This document shows, piece after piece, positions 47,667 to 59,210 of a stretch of 64,000 nt of DNA. The stretch spans positions 8,988,501 to 9,052,500 of the forward strand of contig NC_069367.1 in the NCBI RefSeq assembly GCF_021730395.1. The letters run 5' to 3'. Source of the stretch: Mercenaria mercenaria (Eukaryota > Mollusca > Bivalvia > Venerida > Veneridae). Within the stretch, counting starts at the first letter, position 1. The number at the start of each line of letters is the position of its first letter. Position numbers and translations under genes: made by a program. The notes below the pieces were generated by a model. The model saw nothing but the letters and a program-made list of their open reading frames with translations. It made no database searches and was not told where the DNA came from.

Positions 47667-48463
47667 AGTATTAGATCACTAATAGAGAACCTCCTTTATG
47701 AAGAGTATTCAATTCCTACCATAAACCTACTTTTACTGCAATTCTTAGGGGGGCGTAGGTTCAAGCCCTACTGGGACCAAATTTATTTTTCCTTATTTTC
47801 CTTTTTTTTCTAGTAAGTTTTTACTTCTTCCAAGATTTATTATTGATTTCGTGTACAAAAATGGAAAAAGGTGAGTCTTATAAGCAAGTTCTTGGTGTTC
47901 AAAGTGAATTTACTACTTAAACAGAAGGGGTAGAGCTAGACATCTTTAAAAATATTGAGTTACACGTGGTAAAAGTTCTCTATTTTGCTTTCACTCTTAG
48001 ATTATATATTGTGGAAGAAATTTAGGTAGGTTTTACGTTTGCCTTAAGGTTATTTTTAAATGGAGTAAGCAAAATTCAAAACAGAAACACAGCATTCGAC
48101 CATATTTTTTCAATGTTGAAGTATGAATTCTGTCTCATTAGATCCGTTTACTTGAGGCACCATAGAAAAAAATGGTATTGACATTTATATTTTATGTTTT
48201 ATAATTGTTAGCCAATAGTTTGATTTTCTTTTATTAAGATTAATGGTAAAATGAGTTCTCTGCAAACGTGTTAGATAGTGGCTATCACTTTGAAATTTGT
48301 CTCTACTTAAGCTTGAGGAGATACCATAAGTTATACAAAATTTATAATAAACGGCACGGTAAAAGTTGTTTAAAAATTGCAAAATAGTGCAAAACACGGT
48401 TACCTTTCAGAATATACCAAGCAAAGGCCATTTTGTAAACATTACTTTTAGTGATGTAATACC
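47667..48463. mobile_element. TTAA-flanked TIR element, 797 bp, copy B only
   Basis: The ends AGTATTAGATCACTAATAG and (inverted) GGTATTACATCACTAAAAG match over about 19 bp. TTAA lies on both sides (47,663-47,666; 48,464-48,467), and copy A has the single uninterrupted 'tgttaaataagc' near 16,347. It contains a tRNA-like B box ('gtaggttcaagccctac') but no transposase frame. Confidence 0.85.
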
Positions 48464-48960
48464 TTAAATAAGCTAATAATAAACCATGCGTACTATATGA
48501 TGCAATCTTACCTGAAGTATGTATTTATCCATCTTACTAACTTAAACTATTTTTGTCAACAACGTCTTCTTGTCCATGCAATAAATTTTTTATAAACAAC
48601 TCTTTATGAATAAATTAGCATCGAATCAACTTGCAAAGTATGATGCGCTAGCATGCTCAAAATGTCTATAAAACTCATATCCTTTGAAATATTGATTTGT
48701 ATGCACAAGGTAAAAGCTGCATTTGATTTCTCACTCTCGTTTACATAATTACGACTGCACTGAATTGTGACAGTGTATTTATACACACATATATAATATA
48801 TATTGCGGTACAGTTGCATGATCTGTTTGATTTACAAAATTGTCTTCTTAATTAACAGTGTTTCACAATCTTCATGGGAAAATATGCCAATATGCAATTA
48901 ACAATCAAAAGACATAGAAATAATGCAAACTTATCTCACTCATCCAGTTGAAAATTTTAA

Positions 48961-49165
48961 AACGTCACCGGTAGTCTCGCTTTGAGTGCGAGAGGTCGTG
49001 GGTTCACTCCCTGACCGCGTCGTAAGTGAAAAATGGTACTAGTGGCTTCCTCGCATGACGCTAAGTACTTTGACTGGTCAACACAATGTTAGTACAGTGT
49101 GACAGGGTGGATTATTATGTCACGTGTCTACGGCGTGATATCCCAGTTGTTGCAGCACTATACAC
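48961..49165 (+). mobile_element. tRNA-derived SINE (family S2), copy B
   Basis: Counterpart of 16,846-17,045. It keeps a little more of the head ('tcactccctgaccgcgtcgt') than copy A. Confidence 0.75.
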
Positions 49166-49726
49166 TGCTCATTCGAACTATATTGCAACCACAAAGCAAA
49201 TCTTATACAAATACGTCCAGTTACACGGACGGCCAATATCTGTGAAATGAACAATATAACATAATCAACCTTATCAAAATTAAAGGTATACTGAATCCAA
49301 ATGTCATTTAATTACTATATATAGTTTATGTAAACATACAATTAACTGGTGTATGTGCATTAACAGTACAAAAAAAATACATACTTGATATTATGTATAC
49401 CTATGTACGGTTAGAATTTGAACTGCAACTACAAAAACTGCAAGTTTTTTTTTAATAATTGACCTTTACGGCATGACTACTTTATGAATAAACATGTATA
49501 TAAACGATTAATTTACATGCTTTGTAAAATCAAATATATTTGATGAGGACTTTCAACATTTGAAGTAAATATCTAAAGATATAATATTTTAGAGAAAGGT
49601 GGACATTGGATGTCTTTAGCTCATTTAAAAAAGTAAAAGTAGTTAGCCCCAATGTTGTTTTAGGGAAAAACAGTAGCAATGTATTAGGTATTGACGTCAC
49701 TTGTTATCGTACTAAGAAAAATAGCG

Positions 49727-50005
49727 AGCCTGCCCGCCTAGCTCAATAGGGAGAGCGCAGATCCATGGATCGCGAGTTCAATCCCATGGCGGGGCGTATT
49801 TTCTCCGTGACGATTTGATAAAAGACATTGTGTCTGATATCATTGAATTTCGTACTCCACCTCTGATTCAGGTTTTACTTGCGGAGAACAAGTTTGTACT
49901 GAAACAGAATGCTGGGACACTGGTTAGGTTAACTGCCCACCGATACATAACTGAAATACTGTTGAAAAAACGGTGTTAAACCCAAAACAAACAAACAAAA
50001 ACAAA
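49727..50005 (+). mobile_element. SINE S1, full length, copy B (A-like block)
   Basis: Nearly identical to 17,765-18,038, apart from a small insertion ('gaattt') in 'atcattcgtactcc'. It lies in a block that matches copy A better than the neighbouring copy-B duplicate does. Confidence 0.85.
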
Positions 50006-50193
50006 ATGTCACGAGATCATTTTTCTCTTCATTTCAAGGCATTTGTAGGGGAAAAAAGCTTCTCTACAAACGAAAGTTTATTCTTAAAAACAATTTTCTA
50101 TTGACGTACATTCATTTAAACAAGTCAGATACGCTGTTTACCGCCGTCAAGTGCATACGTCCATCAGTTAGTTTATGCATATATAAATGGACT

Positions 50194-50344
50194 TCGAGAC
50201 AACCGTACAGTCTGATCATGATCTGCGCTGTTCGCTATTCAGTCAGCAAGTTTTCAGTGAACACTCCTTCGAATAAAAAGTGGCATTGCCAAAACTGAAT
50301 GATGGACCAGTCCATTACACAAATTTAGCAGGGTAAGGGTTAAA
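50194..50344 (+). mobile_element. Partial piggyBac-type MITE (A-like block)
   Basis: It has the same internally deleted form as 18,222-18,373, with the same junction 'cttcgagacaaccgt'. Confidence 0.65.
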
Positions 50345-50662
50345 AGTAAGACAAATCATATTAAATCTCCGAACACGTCCTTTGATCTTGTCCCGGTGGC
50401 TTTAACAGAAACGAGTTGATGAACTGCCAGTTTTAACAAACATCATAAATACATTTCTGAAGAAACAGTATGTGTCACTAACGGATTTTAAGAAGATGCG
50501 AATTATACCCGTTCTAAAGAAATCTGGTCTTAAAAACCCAGAACTTTAACAATCTCCCGTTCGTTATACATGTTTATGGAAGGTAGTCAATGCCCGCCTT
50601 GAGAGACATCTGGATGAAATCTGCCTTCGTGGAAGACTGAAGAGGTCAACATTGGTAAGATA

Positions 50663-50928
50663 TGCTGAAGATAATAACCAAATTCTATCAACATCCAAAA
50701 TATGACTTTGAAACTTAATACAATAAAATACAAACTTTTTTTAGTTGGTTGATATTTCGCTTTAATATAGTGAAACCATAAAGACACTTGGCAGATTCCG
50801 TGCTCTTACGTATTCTTTCATATATATATGCTTATTATGGCATTCTTTGGCCTTAAAAGAAGATTGCTCTTTCATAACAACTGGAGAATGATGAAACCAC
50901 ATTAAAAATTACACGATCACTTGCCACT
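50663..50928 (+). other. Misplaced copy of transporter intron 3
   Basis: 266 bp that match copy A 13,973-14,238 base for base apart from about five differences, including the short (AT)5. The true copy-B intron (about 45,205-45,520) has (AT)30 and more changes. It is inserted between two duplicates of the SINE/LINE-relic block. Plus-strand order is reversed relative to copy A: the sequence from 17.7-18.7 kb comes first, then that from 14.0-14.2 kb. Confidence 0.88.
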
Positions 50929-52010
50929 TGTGTCTGATATCATTCGTACTCCACCTCTGATTCAGGTTTTACTTCCGGAAAACAAGTTTGTACTGAAACA
51001 GAATGCTAGGACACTGGTTAGGTTAACTGCCCACCGATACATAAATGAAATACTGTTGAAAAAACGGTGTTAAACCCAAAACAAACAAACAAAAACAAAA
51101 TGTCACGTGATCATTTTTTCTCTTCATTTCAAGGCATTTGTAAGGGGAAAAAAGCTTCTCTACAAACGAAAGTTTATTCTAAAAAACAATTTTCTATTGA
51201 CGTACATTCATTTAAACAAGTCAGATATGCTGTTTACCGCCGTCACGTACATACGTCCATCAGTTAGGGTATGCATATATAAATGGACTTCGAGAGAACG
51301 GGTATACTGTCTGTCCTTTGGAGAAAAGCAGAACATTTTGACCAGTGATATTTTCATCAATATAACTGTAAACATTTGAAATAATATTGAATCACGTGTA
51401 TAGATCTCATCAGCGTAAAGTACCGATTTGGCGATTTGGCTCCTGCTTTTAAAATATTAACCCTTACCAGGCTGGACACGGTTGGTTCTTCCTTTGCAAC
51501 CAGTGTAGATCATGATCAGCCTGCACAACCGTGCAGTCTTATCATGATCTGCGCTGTTCGCTATTCAGTCAGCAAGTTTTCAGTGAACACTCCTTCGAAT
51601 AAAAAATGGCAATGCCAAAACTGAATGATGGACCAGTCCATTACACAGATTTAGCAGGGTAAGGGTTAAAAGTAAGACAAATCATATTAAATCTCCGAAC
51701 ACGTCCTTTGAACTTGTCCTGGCGGCTTTAACAGAAACGAGTTGATGAACTGCCAGTTTTAACAAACATCATAAATACATTTCTGAAGAAACAGTATGTG
51801 TCACTAACGGATTTTAAGAAGATGCGAATTATACCCGTTCTAAAGAAATCTGGTCTTAAAAACCCAGAACTTTAACAATCTCCCGTTCGTTATACATGTT
51901 TATGAAAGGTAGTCAATGCCCGCCTTGAGAGACATCTGGATGAAATCTGCCTTCGTGGAAGACTGAAGAGGTCAACATTGTCAAGATATGCGAGATATGA
52001 CCCAGGGAAG
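50929..52010. repeat. Second local duplicate of the SINE/LINE-relic block (copy B)
   Basis: It repeats 49,836-50,657: SINE S1 lacking its head, 'cttctctacaaacgaaagtt', a full MITE, and the LINE relic. It differs more from copy A than the first duplicate does. It continues into the normal copy-B sequence ('gcgagatatgacccaggga'). Confidence 0.8.
51457..51669. mobile_element. Complete piggyBac-type MITE
   Basis: TTAACCCTTACC at the left and GGTAAGGGTTAA at the right form perfect inverted ends. The CCC...GGG termini next to TTAA fit piggyBac-derived MITEs. Inside, 'gtagatcatgatcagcctgc' faces 'gcagtcttatcatgatctgc'. It is 213 bp and non-coding. Confidence 0.8.
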
Positions 52011-52503
52011 TACCTACGCCTTTTTATATCGTCAGAGTTGAAATAGGTCCAATCGCTAAGGTTACTATGTCTTAGACTAGCTGACAAACTATGTAGAATG
52101 TCTTTTGTTAAAACGTAGAGCTGGTGAAACCTATATATATCATATATTAAAGTTCCCTCTTGCAACTTCGCCTTAATGATTCCTGTACCAATGATTGGTA
52201 AAAAAATTAAATTTTAAGCTCAATAACTTCAGGGCTCCAATCAGACTAAAGTACTTGATCTTCTAAACGAAGATCAGATCCAATGCGTAGCGTTAATTGG
52301 AGATGTTCTTTAGTCAGACTGTTCAGGGATCAGGCAAATCATTCTGTATGTTAAACTAACAGTATACAACAAATGATATACAGCTCGAACCCCTATGGGT
52401 TGGAAATACGATATGTAGAGTTGACTGGTCTTTTTGTTGAAGTTCCCGTCAGACAATGTCCTTGAATCAACAACATACGAGCACTATGGCATAGAGCATT
52501 AAG

Positions 52504-52755
52504 AACTGGTTGACCTGGCTCGTAGATCATAGATTAACCACCTCAATTACATTTAAAACTAGTTGACCTGGCTCGTACATCGTAGACCAGTCATCTGAAA
52601 TGCATTACAAATGACTGACCTGGCTTGTACATCGTAGACCAACCATTAAAATTACATTGAAAATTGGTTGACTTGGGTCTCAGATCGTAGATCAACAATA
52701 TAGATTACATTAAAAATTGGTTGACCTGGTTCGTAGATCGTAGATCAACCAGTTG
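52504..52755 (+). repeat. 53-bp tandem repeat, about 5 units (copy B)
   Basis: Counterpart of 19,212-19,462, with the same unit number and point differences only. Confidence 0.8.
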
Positions 52756-52767
52756 AAATGCGTGGCG

Positions 52768-52950
52768 ATTTGATAAAAGACGTTGTGTCTGAAATCATTC
52801 GTCCTGCGCCTCTAAATATGTGGTGAAGTTGGCAGTTACTTAAGGAGAACATATTAGTACTGGTACAGAATCTAGGAACACTGGTAAGGTTAGAATACGT
52901 AACGGGAATACTGTTGAAAAATGGTGTTAAACCCAGAACAAACAGAATTG
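52768..52950 (+). mobile_element. SINE S1, head-less copy (copy B)
   Basis: Counterpart of 19,466-19,650; it inserted before the duplication. Confidence 0.7.
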
Positions 52951-53353
52951 CTGATTGGTAGAAACTTTTAACCTGTGACATAAAAAAACTAAAATACCTA
53001 AAAATTTGTCAGAGTTTCAACCAGGGAACCATGGTAGATCTTTTGTATGGAAGACTGATATTGTTACAAAATTTGATGACTACAAATGTTCATTTGTTAC
53101 TCTGACATACAATGAAAAAAGACAGAGAGTTCTTACGTTGTTGATTCCTTAATCTCAAACACCTTGTTTTTAGTACTATGTTTGTAAGGCTCATATTGCA
53201 AATTATCTTTGTTTATGCATCAATTTAAGTACTGCCCATACTGTCGAACATTTTTTGCTCGAACTAAATTGGATCGGTAAAGTTTGTTTGAATTATTGTT
53301 GCTTGAACCATTAAGGTTTTAGCTCTCCTCAACTTGATTCAGGATGAGCTAAT

Positions 53354-53643
53354 GTTTTGTTTGTTTGTTTTGGGTTTAACGCCGTTTTTCAACAGTATTA
53401 CAGTTATGTAACGGCGGGCAGTTAACCTAACCAGTGTTCCTGGATTCTGTACCAGTACAGACCTGTTCTCCGCAAGTAACTGCCAACTTCCCAACATGAA
53501 TATCAGAGGTGGAGGACGAATGATTTCAGACACAATGTCTTTTATCAAATCGTCACGGAGAACATATGCCCCGCCCGGGAATCGAACTCGCAACCCCGCG
53601 ATCCGTAGACCAACGCTCTCCCTACTGAGCTAAGCGGGCGGGC
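53354..53643 (-). mobile_element. SINE S1, full length, copy B only
   Basis: Minus orientation, with head 'gcccgcttagctcagtaggg' and B box 'gcgagttcgattcccgg', both close to an intact tRNA. The body is complete, with tail AAACAAACAAACAAAA. It is absent from copy A, where 'gagctaatgg' runs on to 'cggcaagcggtatacc'. It is the best-preserved S1 copy here and so probably the youngest. Confidence 0.88.
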
Positions 53644-54485
53644 AAGCGGTATACCTCAAGTAAATAACTTATCAATCTGGCAGGACCGTATCAGCAAACT
53701 CGGTATATAGCATGGCGTAGGATAACTTATATAAGGAGAGTGTGTTTGTACATTTTCTAGGGAGCTGACTGCATCACGTGAACCACAATCTAAAGCCTCA
53801 ATATATTCCGTTTCATGACAGACCTTGTTGTATGTTTAATTATGAATAGAGTGATTGGATGCAGTCATGTGCAGTAGAACAAACATTATACAATTATTGA
53901 CTCTTGATACATTTGATGTGATATTTCCCGGCCGGAAGAGGGCAATATTAACCTCAAAGGGCAATGACTGTACAGATTAACGAATAGGTAACAGATATTT
54001 GTTGCAACACATTTAATGTTTGAAAGTAACAATAAATGACTTCCATTCTATTTTCAGAAAATCATGTTTAAAGGGGAAAAAACACTAACCAACATAAACA
54101 ATATATTAAAAGATGATGAGCGGTTTCGGCCAATGAAATATAGGTTATTTTAAGAACATATAATATAACATTATATGGCGTGATGCATAGTCTGAAAAAA
54201 AAGGGTTTTGTGGAATTTCCACATTTCAGGATGAAACATTGATTTTGTAAAATACATAGACACGATGCAAAACTGCATTATGTCACTAAGTGTATATAAA
54301 TACAGAATACAAATTTAAGAATGATTTCTTATCTGTCTGACAAAATAGTAAATGAGTCATTTAAACATTTCAAACACAGAAATAAGGAAAACCGTTTGGC
54401 AAAGACGAATAAATATTATTATCTAAATAACAGAAGATTCTGTACAAACTCCAGTTTAAGATATTGAAGTTAGTCAGTCATTGTC
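53644..54485. other. Intergenic downstream of the FReD gene, copy B
   Basis: Counterpart of 20,400-21,227. No gene was seen. Confidence 0.4.
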
Positions 54486-55960
54486 TTATCTAAACTTCAT
54501 TTCAGTGAACTTCATGGATCTATGTGCACCTTTCCATTTATACCAGACAATGCACTTCCATTCAGTCTTGCATTTAGACTGGTCCTGATAGAGACCATTT
54601 AAATTCGAATCAAAACAATAATTGAACCACCATCCACCGTCCCAGTCTGAAGCACAGTTACCACCCTCGTATTTGTCATTATCTGCATCTCTGGTGGTGA
54701 ATTCCATCTGATCATGTGGTCCATATAGATATGCATTTGCTAACGAGTCACCAGCACTTCCTGTGTAACCACTCACATCCAGTGTGTAGTTTGTTCTCTT
54801 TGACCCAACCTTAAAACTGCTGTATTTGGCATAGGCACGATTGCCGTCATGATCTTCTAGTTCGATTCTCAGTTGATGTGGTTCAAAATTATCAGTTAGT
54901 AGATTCAAATATTTGTTTCCGAGCCAAAATTCTCCTGTCAAGTTGCCGAACCCAGTTTCATATTCATTCCAATATCGGGAAAAGTTGACAGAGCCATCTT
55001 GGCGTCGTTGAAATACTGTCCACCCCCTACCATCAGTAGTCATGTCACAGTACATGGAAACTTTTTTTGTATGTTCGATTTCTATTTTGTATATACCATT
55101 AGACTTAAATCCGTTATCATACAACTCCAAGCAAGACTTGTAAGAGGTCATCGGGAGAAGGTGTGGTACTTACTGGACATGACGAAACCGAGCAGTTGCA
55201 CTCCCCCTCATATTTCTCAGATGTTGCTGAATCTTTTTCTGCTTTAGCAAATACTTTTCTGCTGAAAAGTTGTTCTTCCAGTCTCTTTGTCAGATTGTTA
55301 TTAATGTTTATATTTTCCAAACACTGTTCTTCAGTATGTTTCAGATGTTCTATGTTTTTCTTTATCTCTTCTGTGTCATATTTGATTTTGCCAAGACTTT
55401 CTGCTTCCGTAAACTCTGTTTGTTCAAATTGCTGAAGCAAGTTTAATGCACATCCCTTTATTTTAGGTATTTCATCTTCAAGCAAAATTAAAAGTTCCTT
55501 GTCTTTCTTTGTTCTGGTCTTTAATGAATTCTATTCCTCTAAGTGTGTCTTCTACGCCTGTTGAAATTTGGTCAGATTTAGTTTTCAAATCCTGAACTTG
55601 TCTTTGTAATTCTGGAATTTCCCGCCTTAACCGCTTGTTTAATATTTTCTCTTCCATAAAGGCATTTGTCAACAACAGAACTTTTTCTTCTAGCTCTGAA
55701 TGAGTTTTCTTAGTGTCTTGGACAGTCCCAGTATCTTTGCCTTCCACTTTATTCTCCAATGCTTGTTGAAGCATAGTTTTCAAGGAACCTATTTCATTTA
55801 TGAGCGTCTTAAAGCCATCTCTTCTGAATTTGCTCTCTTTATTAACTCTGTCTTCAATATAATCAACTCTCTCCATAACATGCTCTAGAGTGAAACCAAA
55901 AGCTGAATTCGTAATCAGAAATAGATAAGAAACAATACAAATCCTCATTTTTCCACTCAT
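54486..55960 (-). pseudogene. Fibrinogen-related-domain (FReD) secreted lectin-like gene, copy B, disrupted
   Basis: The start is ATG at 55,960 (MSGKMRIC...), giving a clear signal peptide ('ICIVSYLFLITNSAFG'). A coiled-coil region of about 200 residues ('MERVDYIEDRVNKE', 'LEEKVLLLTNAFMEEKILN', 'KNIEHLKHTEEQCLENIN'), a Cys-rich spacer ('CNCSVSSCPV') and the fibrinogen domain (54,486-55,151, 221 codons) follow. A one-base gain near 55,485 and an 8-bp loss near 55,158 shift the frame. These lesions differ from those of copy A, whereas the points broken in A are intact here. The fibrinogen domain is about 92% identical to copy A by eye, but the 'DGGGW' motif reads DGRGW. If the indels are assembly errors, this would be the functional copy. 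Confidence 0.8.
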
Positions 55961-56384
55961 TGTTGAATACCGGTATGTTGGTAGCAATAACAATGGTTGT
56001 AAACTTTGTTGCAATTATTTCATATTGATTGTAACATTTCTACAAAAAGTAAATTCCAAAAAAAAACAATGTAATGTCTTCAGGTGCATTTGATCTGTAT
56101 TTCACTGAAAATTGCTAGAAAACTTTTCATCACTATATATTTGTCAGAAAAAAAAACAACTCCGTGTCTATCATATAACAGGAGAATGAGTTATCATCGA
56201 ATCTAATGAATCTCATCTAGCTTATCCTTAGAAAACAGATCAGTGTTTGTTAGTATCTTAAGGGTACTGAAGAGTTGATGCTTCTAGGATCAATTTTATC
56301 TCTCAATTTAATAAGAAACAGACATGTGTGGGGAATGAATACGTACTTTTTCGTTATTTTAGCGGGAATACTTCTTAATGTTCG

Positions 56385-56630
56385 CGAGAGTTTTGAATTC
56401 GCGTGTTGCTGTATCTGCGAATAACGTTTACGCGAGTTTTGAATTAGCGGGTTGATATATCTGCGAACATCAGGAGAAAACTAACGCTTATGCAAGTTTT
56501 GAATTCGCGTATTGCTGTATCTGGGAGCATCAGGAGAAAACTAACGTTTGCATGAGTTTTGAATTCACGTGTTGCTGTATCCGCAAACATCAGGAAAAAA
56601 GTAACGTTCCCTTGAGTTTCGAACATGAGT
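56385..56630. repeat. 60-bp minisatellite upstream of the FReD gene, about 4 units (copy B)
   Basis: The same unit as at 23,090-23,580 but about half as many copies and less regular spacing (about 46-60 bp). Confidence 0.85.
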
Positions 56631-57183
56631 TTTATTAGATCCAATTTTCGCATTTAAAATTGTAAATATTTAACAAGTTTATGTGTATTATTTGTCGTGA
56701 TATTACTGCGCATTAGGGCACTAGGTTTAAATAGTGCACACTGTATACTATACATATATAGATAAACATAGTATAAATGTGTACTTTCACAAAAACAACA
56801 AAAGATCCTGTCTTTTGTTGTTGTTATTGTTTTGATTTGTTTTTTTATAATCGACCGTTACTGCATGACGTAGCCCTATATGTAAACTTAATCTGTATAT
56901 TATTTAGTTAAATATTATACATTTGATGTAAATGATCTAAAGATAAAATGTTTTAGTGAAAGATGGCCACTGGGTAGTAACATTAATAAATTTACGTTAA
57001 CTTTACGTGTCTTTTTAATTCGCGCATTGCTCCAGCCATAAATATTCTGAAAAATTTAACCTTCATGAGAAGTATATAATCTACAGTAACAGGATAATCC
57101 TGCTTCGCTATCAGCCAAATTATCCAAGAGCCATCTGCTAAATCTATGTGTTTGTTCAAGTATTACGTAATACTAAAAACAAA

Positions 57184-57956
57184 TATCTGAGATTGCTGAT
57201 AATTTAAGATGTGTTTCGCTAGCTTTCAAACGTTTTGATTTCTGTGACCTGAACGTCTAGATAAAACTAAACACGTGCCAGTTTTTACTATAAAGTATCA
57301 AAATTAAAGCATATACATTCTGAACTGCAAATTATAACGCAATTTATTTAAAACTGAAATTAAGGCTTTAACTGAAAAGGGAAGTAATAAAGGTACTGTA
57401 ATTTCAAGATAAGTTATTTTACAAGTATTTTAAAAAAGCATAAGGATGAACTAATACCACACACGTTAACATTTAATAAAAAAAAAACGATGGATTTTTT
57501 TTAATTTCAACAGTAAAAAAACAACAGTTGACGTTCATGAATCAGTCCATTAACAAAAGCATTTCTATTTAATGCATATGGTTACAACATAAAGGTAGAT
57601 CAAGAAAGAGAATAAGTTATTCATGGGGCGTAAAAAATGTTTGTTTCCGGATCGACTTACCTTAATAATTTGGCCCGATTGTAAATGTTTAATGACCTTT
57701 GACTTTTTATGTTTTACTGATGCTCTTAAGGCAAAATCCCCTTATTTGTACATGTATTCATTTTTGACGCAAAAAAATAGTTTCCGAAAAGTCCTAACTA
57801 GTTAAAAAAAAAGAAACCTAATTTGTTTAAGCATGTTACCAGAAACAAACATTTTTAGGCCTAGTGAGGCTGGACACAGAAGACTTCATGGGCAAGGCGC
57901 AACACCAGAAATTCGAGTCAACATACATTTTGTTAACTGCTGTAAAAATAATATAA
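57184..57956. other. Intergenic, no gene seen
   Basis: Homology to copy A stops at about 57,183. AT-rich sequence with no supported feature. Confidence 0.45.
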
Positions 57957-58132
57957 AAACAAGTAACTGCCAACTTCCCATCATGAATCAGAGGTGGAGG
58001 ACAAATGATTTCAGACACAGTGTCGTTTATCAAGTAGTCACGGAGAACATACGCTCCACCCGATGATCGAACACACGACCCCGAGATCCGTAGACCAACG
58101 CTCTACCTACTGAGCTAACCGGGCAGGCCTCA
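57957..58132 (-). mobile_element. SINE S1, 3'-truncated, minus orientation
   Basis: The head ('gcccggttagctcagtaggt', 'cgtgtgttcgatcatcgg') and the first half of the body are present; the family tail is missing. Confidence 0.75.
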
Positions 58133-58275
58133 AGTCATTAAAGTAAGGGGTATTGACGATAGACGAAACGGTCCAATTTGGTTAACCTCGTACGGACGGA
58201 CGGACGTACGAACGAAAGGAAGAACGGACAGGACAATCACTATATACCTCCCGCATCAGTAGATGCCGGGAGGCA
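58133..58275 (+). repeat. Truncated 174-bp satellite unit with element 3' end
   Basis: 'gaaacggtccaatttggtta acctcgtacggacggacgga' and 'cagtagatgccgggaggcat' match 27,930-28,095, so the satellite and its (ACGG)n-bearing end travel together as one element. Confidence 0.75.
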
Positions 58276-58798
58276 TCAAATACTCAGCTGTTTCCATTTA
58301 AAAACAAGTAATTGATCAGCTAGGTTAATATGAGAAAATGTTTTTATGATTCTTCAAAGCCAGTTTAAATGCTTTTAAATAGTACAAGAAGAAGGATTTC
58401 GTACATTTCTTGGCGATACGTTCAACCCTTGACACGACAATATCCCCAAAACTCTGCTCCTACTTTTTACGGGACTGTTAGGAGTGCGTGGCGAACTTAG
58501 GTTTGCAGTTGTTAGTCGGTCGGACAAATTTTTTGCATCAGAAATATTTATATATTTTGTTCATTGGGATATTGAAGCGTAGTACAAAGCACCCAATGAA
58601 TCACCGAAAATGTATGCCTAGACTGGCATCAGTCGTTAGAGTCCTTCAAAACAAATATCTCTACTATAAAATCCTCTATAATAGCACTTTCTTGAAAAAT
58701 TTACAATATCACTTATCTCTGACTGTTGAGATGAGCCTAGAGAAAAAAAATTGTTTCCTGAGAAAATATCAGTGTCAGTATGAAGAAAGAAATTATTA
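58276..58798. other. Intergenic, no gene seen
   Basis: One plus-strand frame (58,488-58,799, 103 codons) shows no recognisable family or domain and I do not call it a gene. Confidence 0.45.
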
Positions 58799-59193
58799 AA
58801 CAAGAGCTGTCACTAATGGTGACAAATGCCCCCGCAACACCATGACCTTTGACCTGGTGACCCCAAGGTCAGTAGGGGTGGTGTACTCAATATGTACTAT
58901 TAGCATGTGAAGTTTGAAGGTCCTGGGTGAAGTGGTTCGCATGTAAAGTGCCTTCATGCAAAAAGTTAACGTTGGCCCCTGTGACCTTGACCTTTGACCT
59001 GGTGACCGCAAAGTCATTAGGGTTGGTGTACTCATAAAGTACTATCAGCAAGTAAAGTTTGAAGGTCCTGGGTGAAGTGGTCCGCGAGTAAAGTGCCTAC
59101 ATGCAAAAAGTTAACATTGTGACGAACTAACTAACTAGCTTACGAACGGACGAACAGTAGAAAACTAATATGCCTCCCTTTCGGGGGCATGAA
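58799..59193 (+). mobile_element. Short pearl-like element
   Basis: The 5' end is AACAAGAGCTGTCACtaatGGTGACA then TGCCCCCG; the 3' end is GCCTCCCtttcGGGGGCAT. It holds two ~160-bp units ('gaccttgacctttgacctggtgacc', 'gaaggtcctgggtgaagtgg') and an 'acgaacggacgaacag' tract. Confidence 0.75.
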
Positions 59194-59210
59194 AAATAAC
59201 ATTATGTAAA

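Larger units (their letters stand above)
39358..57183. repeat. Segmental duplication, copy B
   Basis: Direct-orientation counterpart of 5,690-24,175. It starts immediately inside the right end of the TIR element at 39,357. Private features are a nested pearl-like element, a TTAA-flanked element, a full SINE, an expanded AT microsatellite and a local rearrangement at 49,650-52,000. Losses relative to A are listed under copy A. Confidence 0.9.

Noticed and set aside
47740-47785. tRNA 3' half
   Set aside because: Only the B-box arm is present, and the sequence lies inside a TTAA-flanked element; no matching 5' half.
53570-53643. Possible tRNA gene on the minus strand
   Set aside because: It is the tRNA-like head of a full SINE with body and A-rich tail, a copy of a dispersed family.
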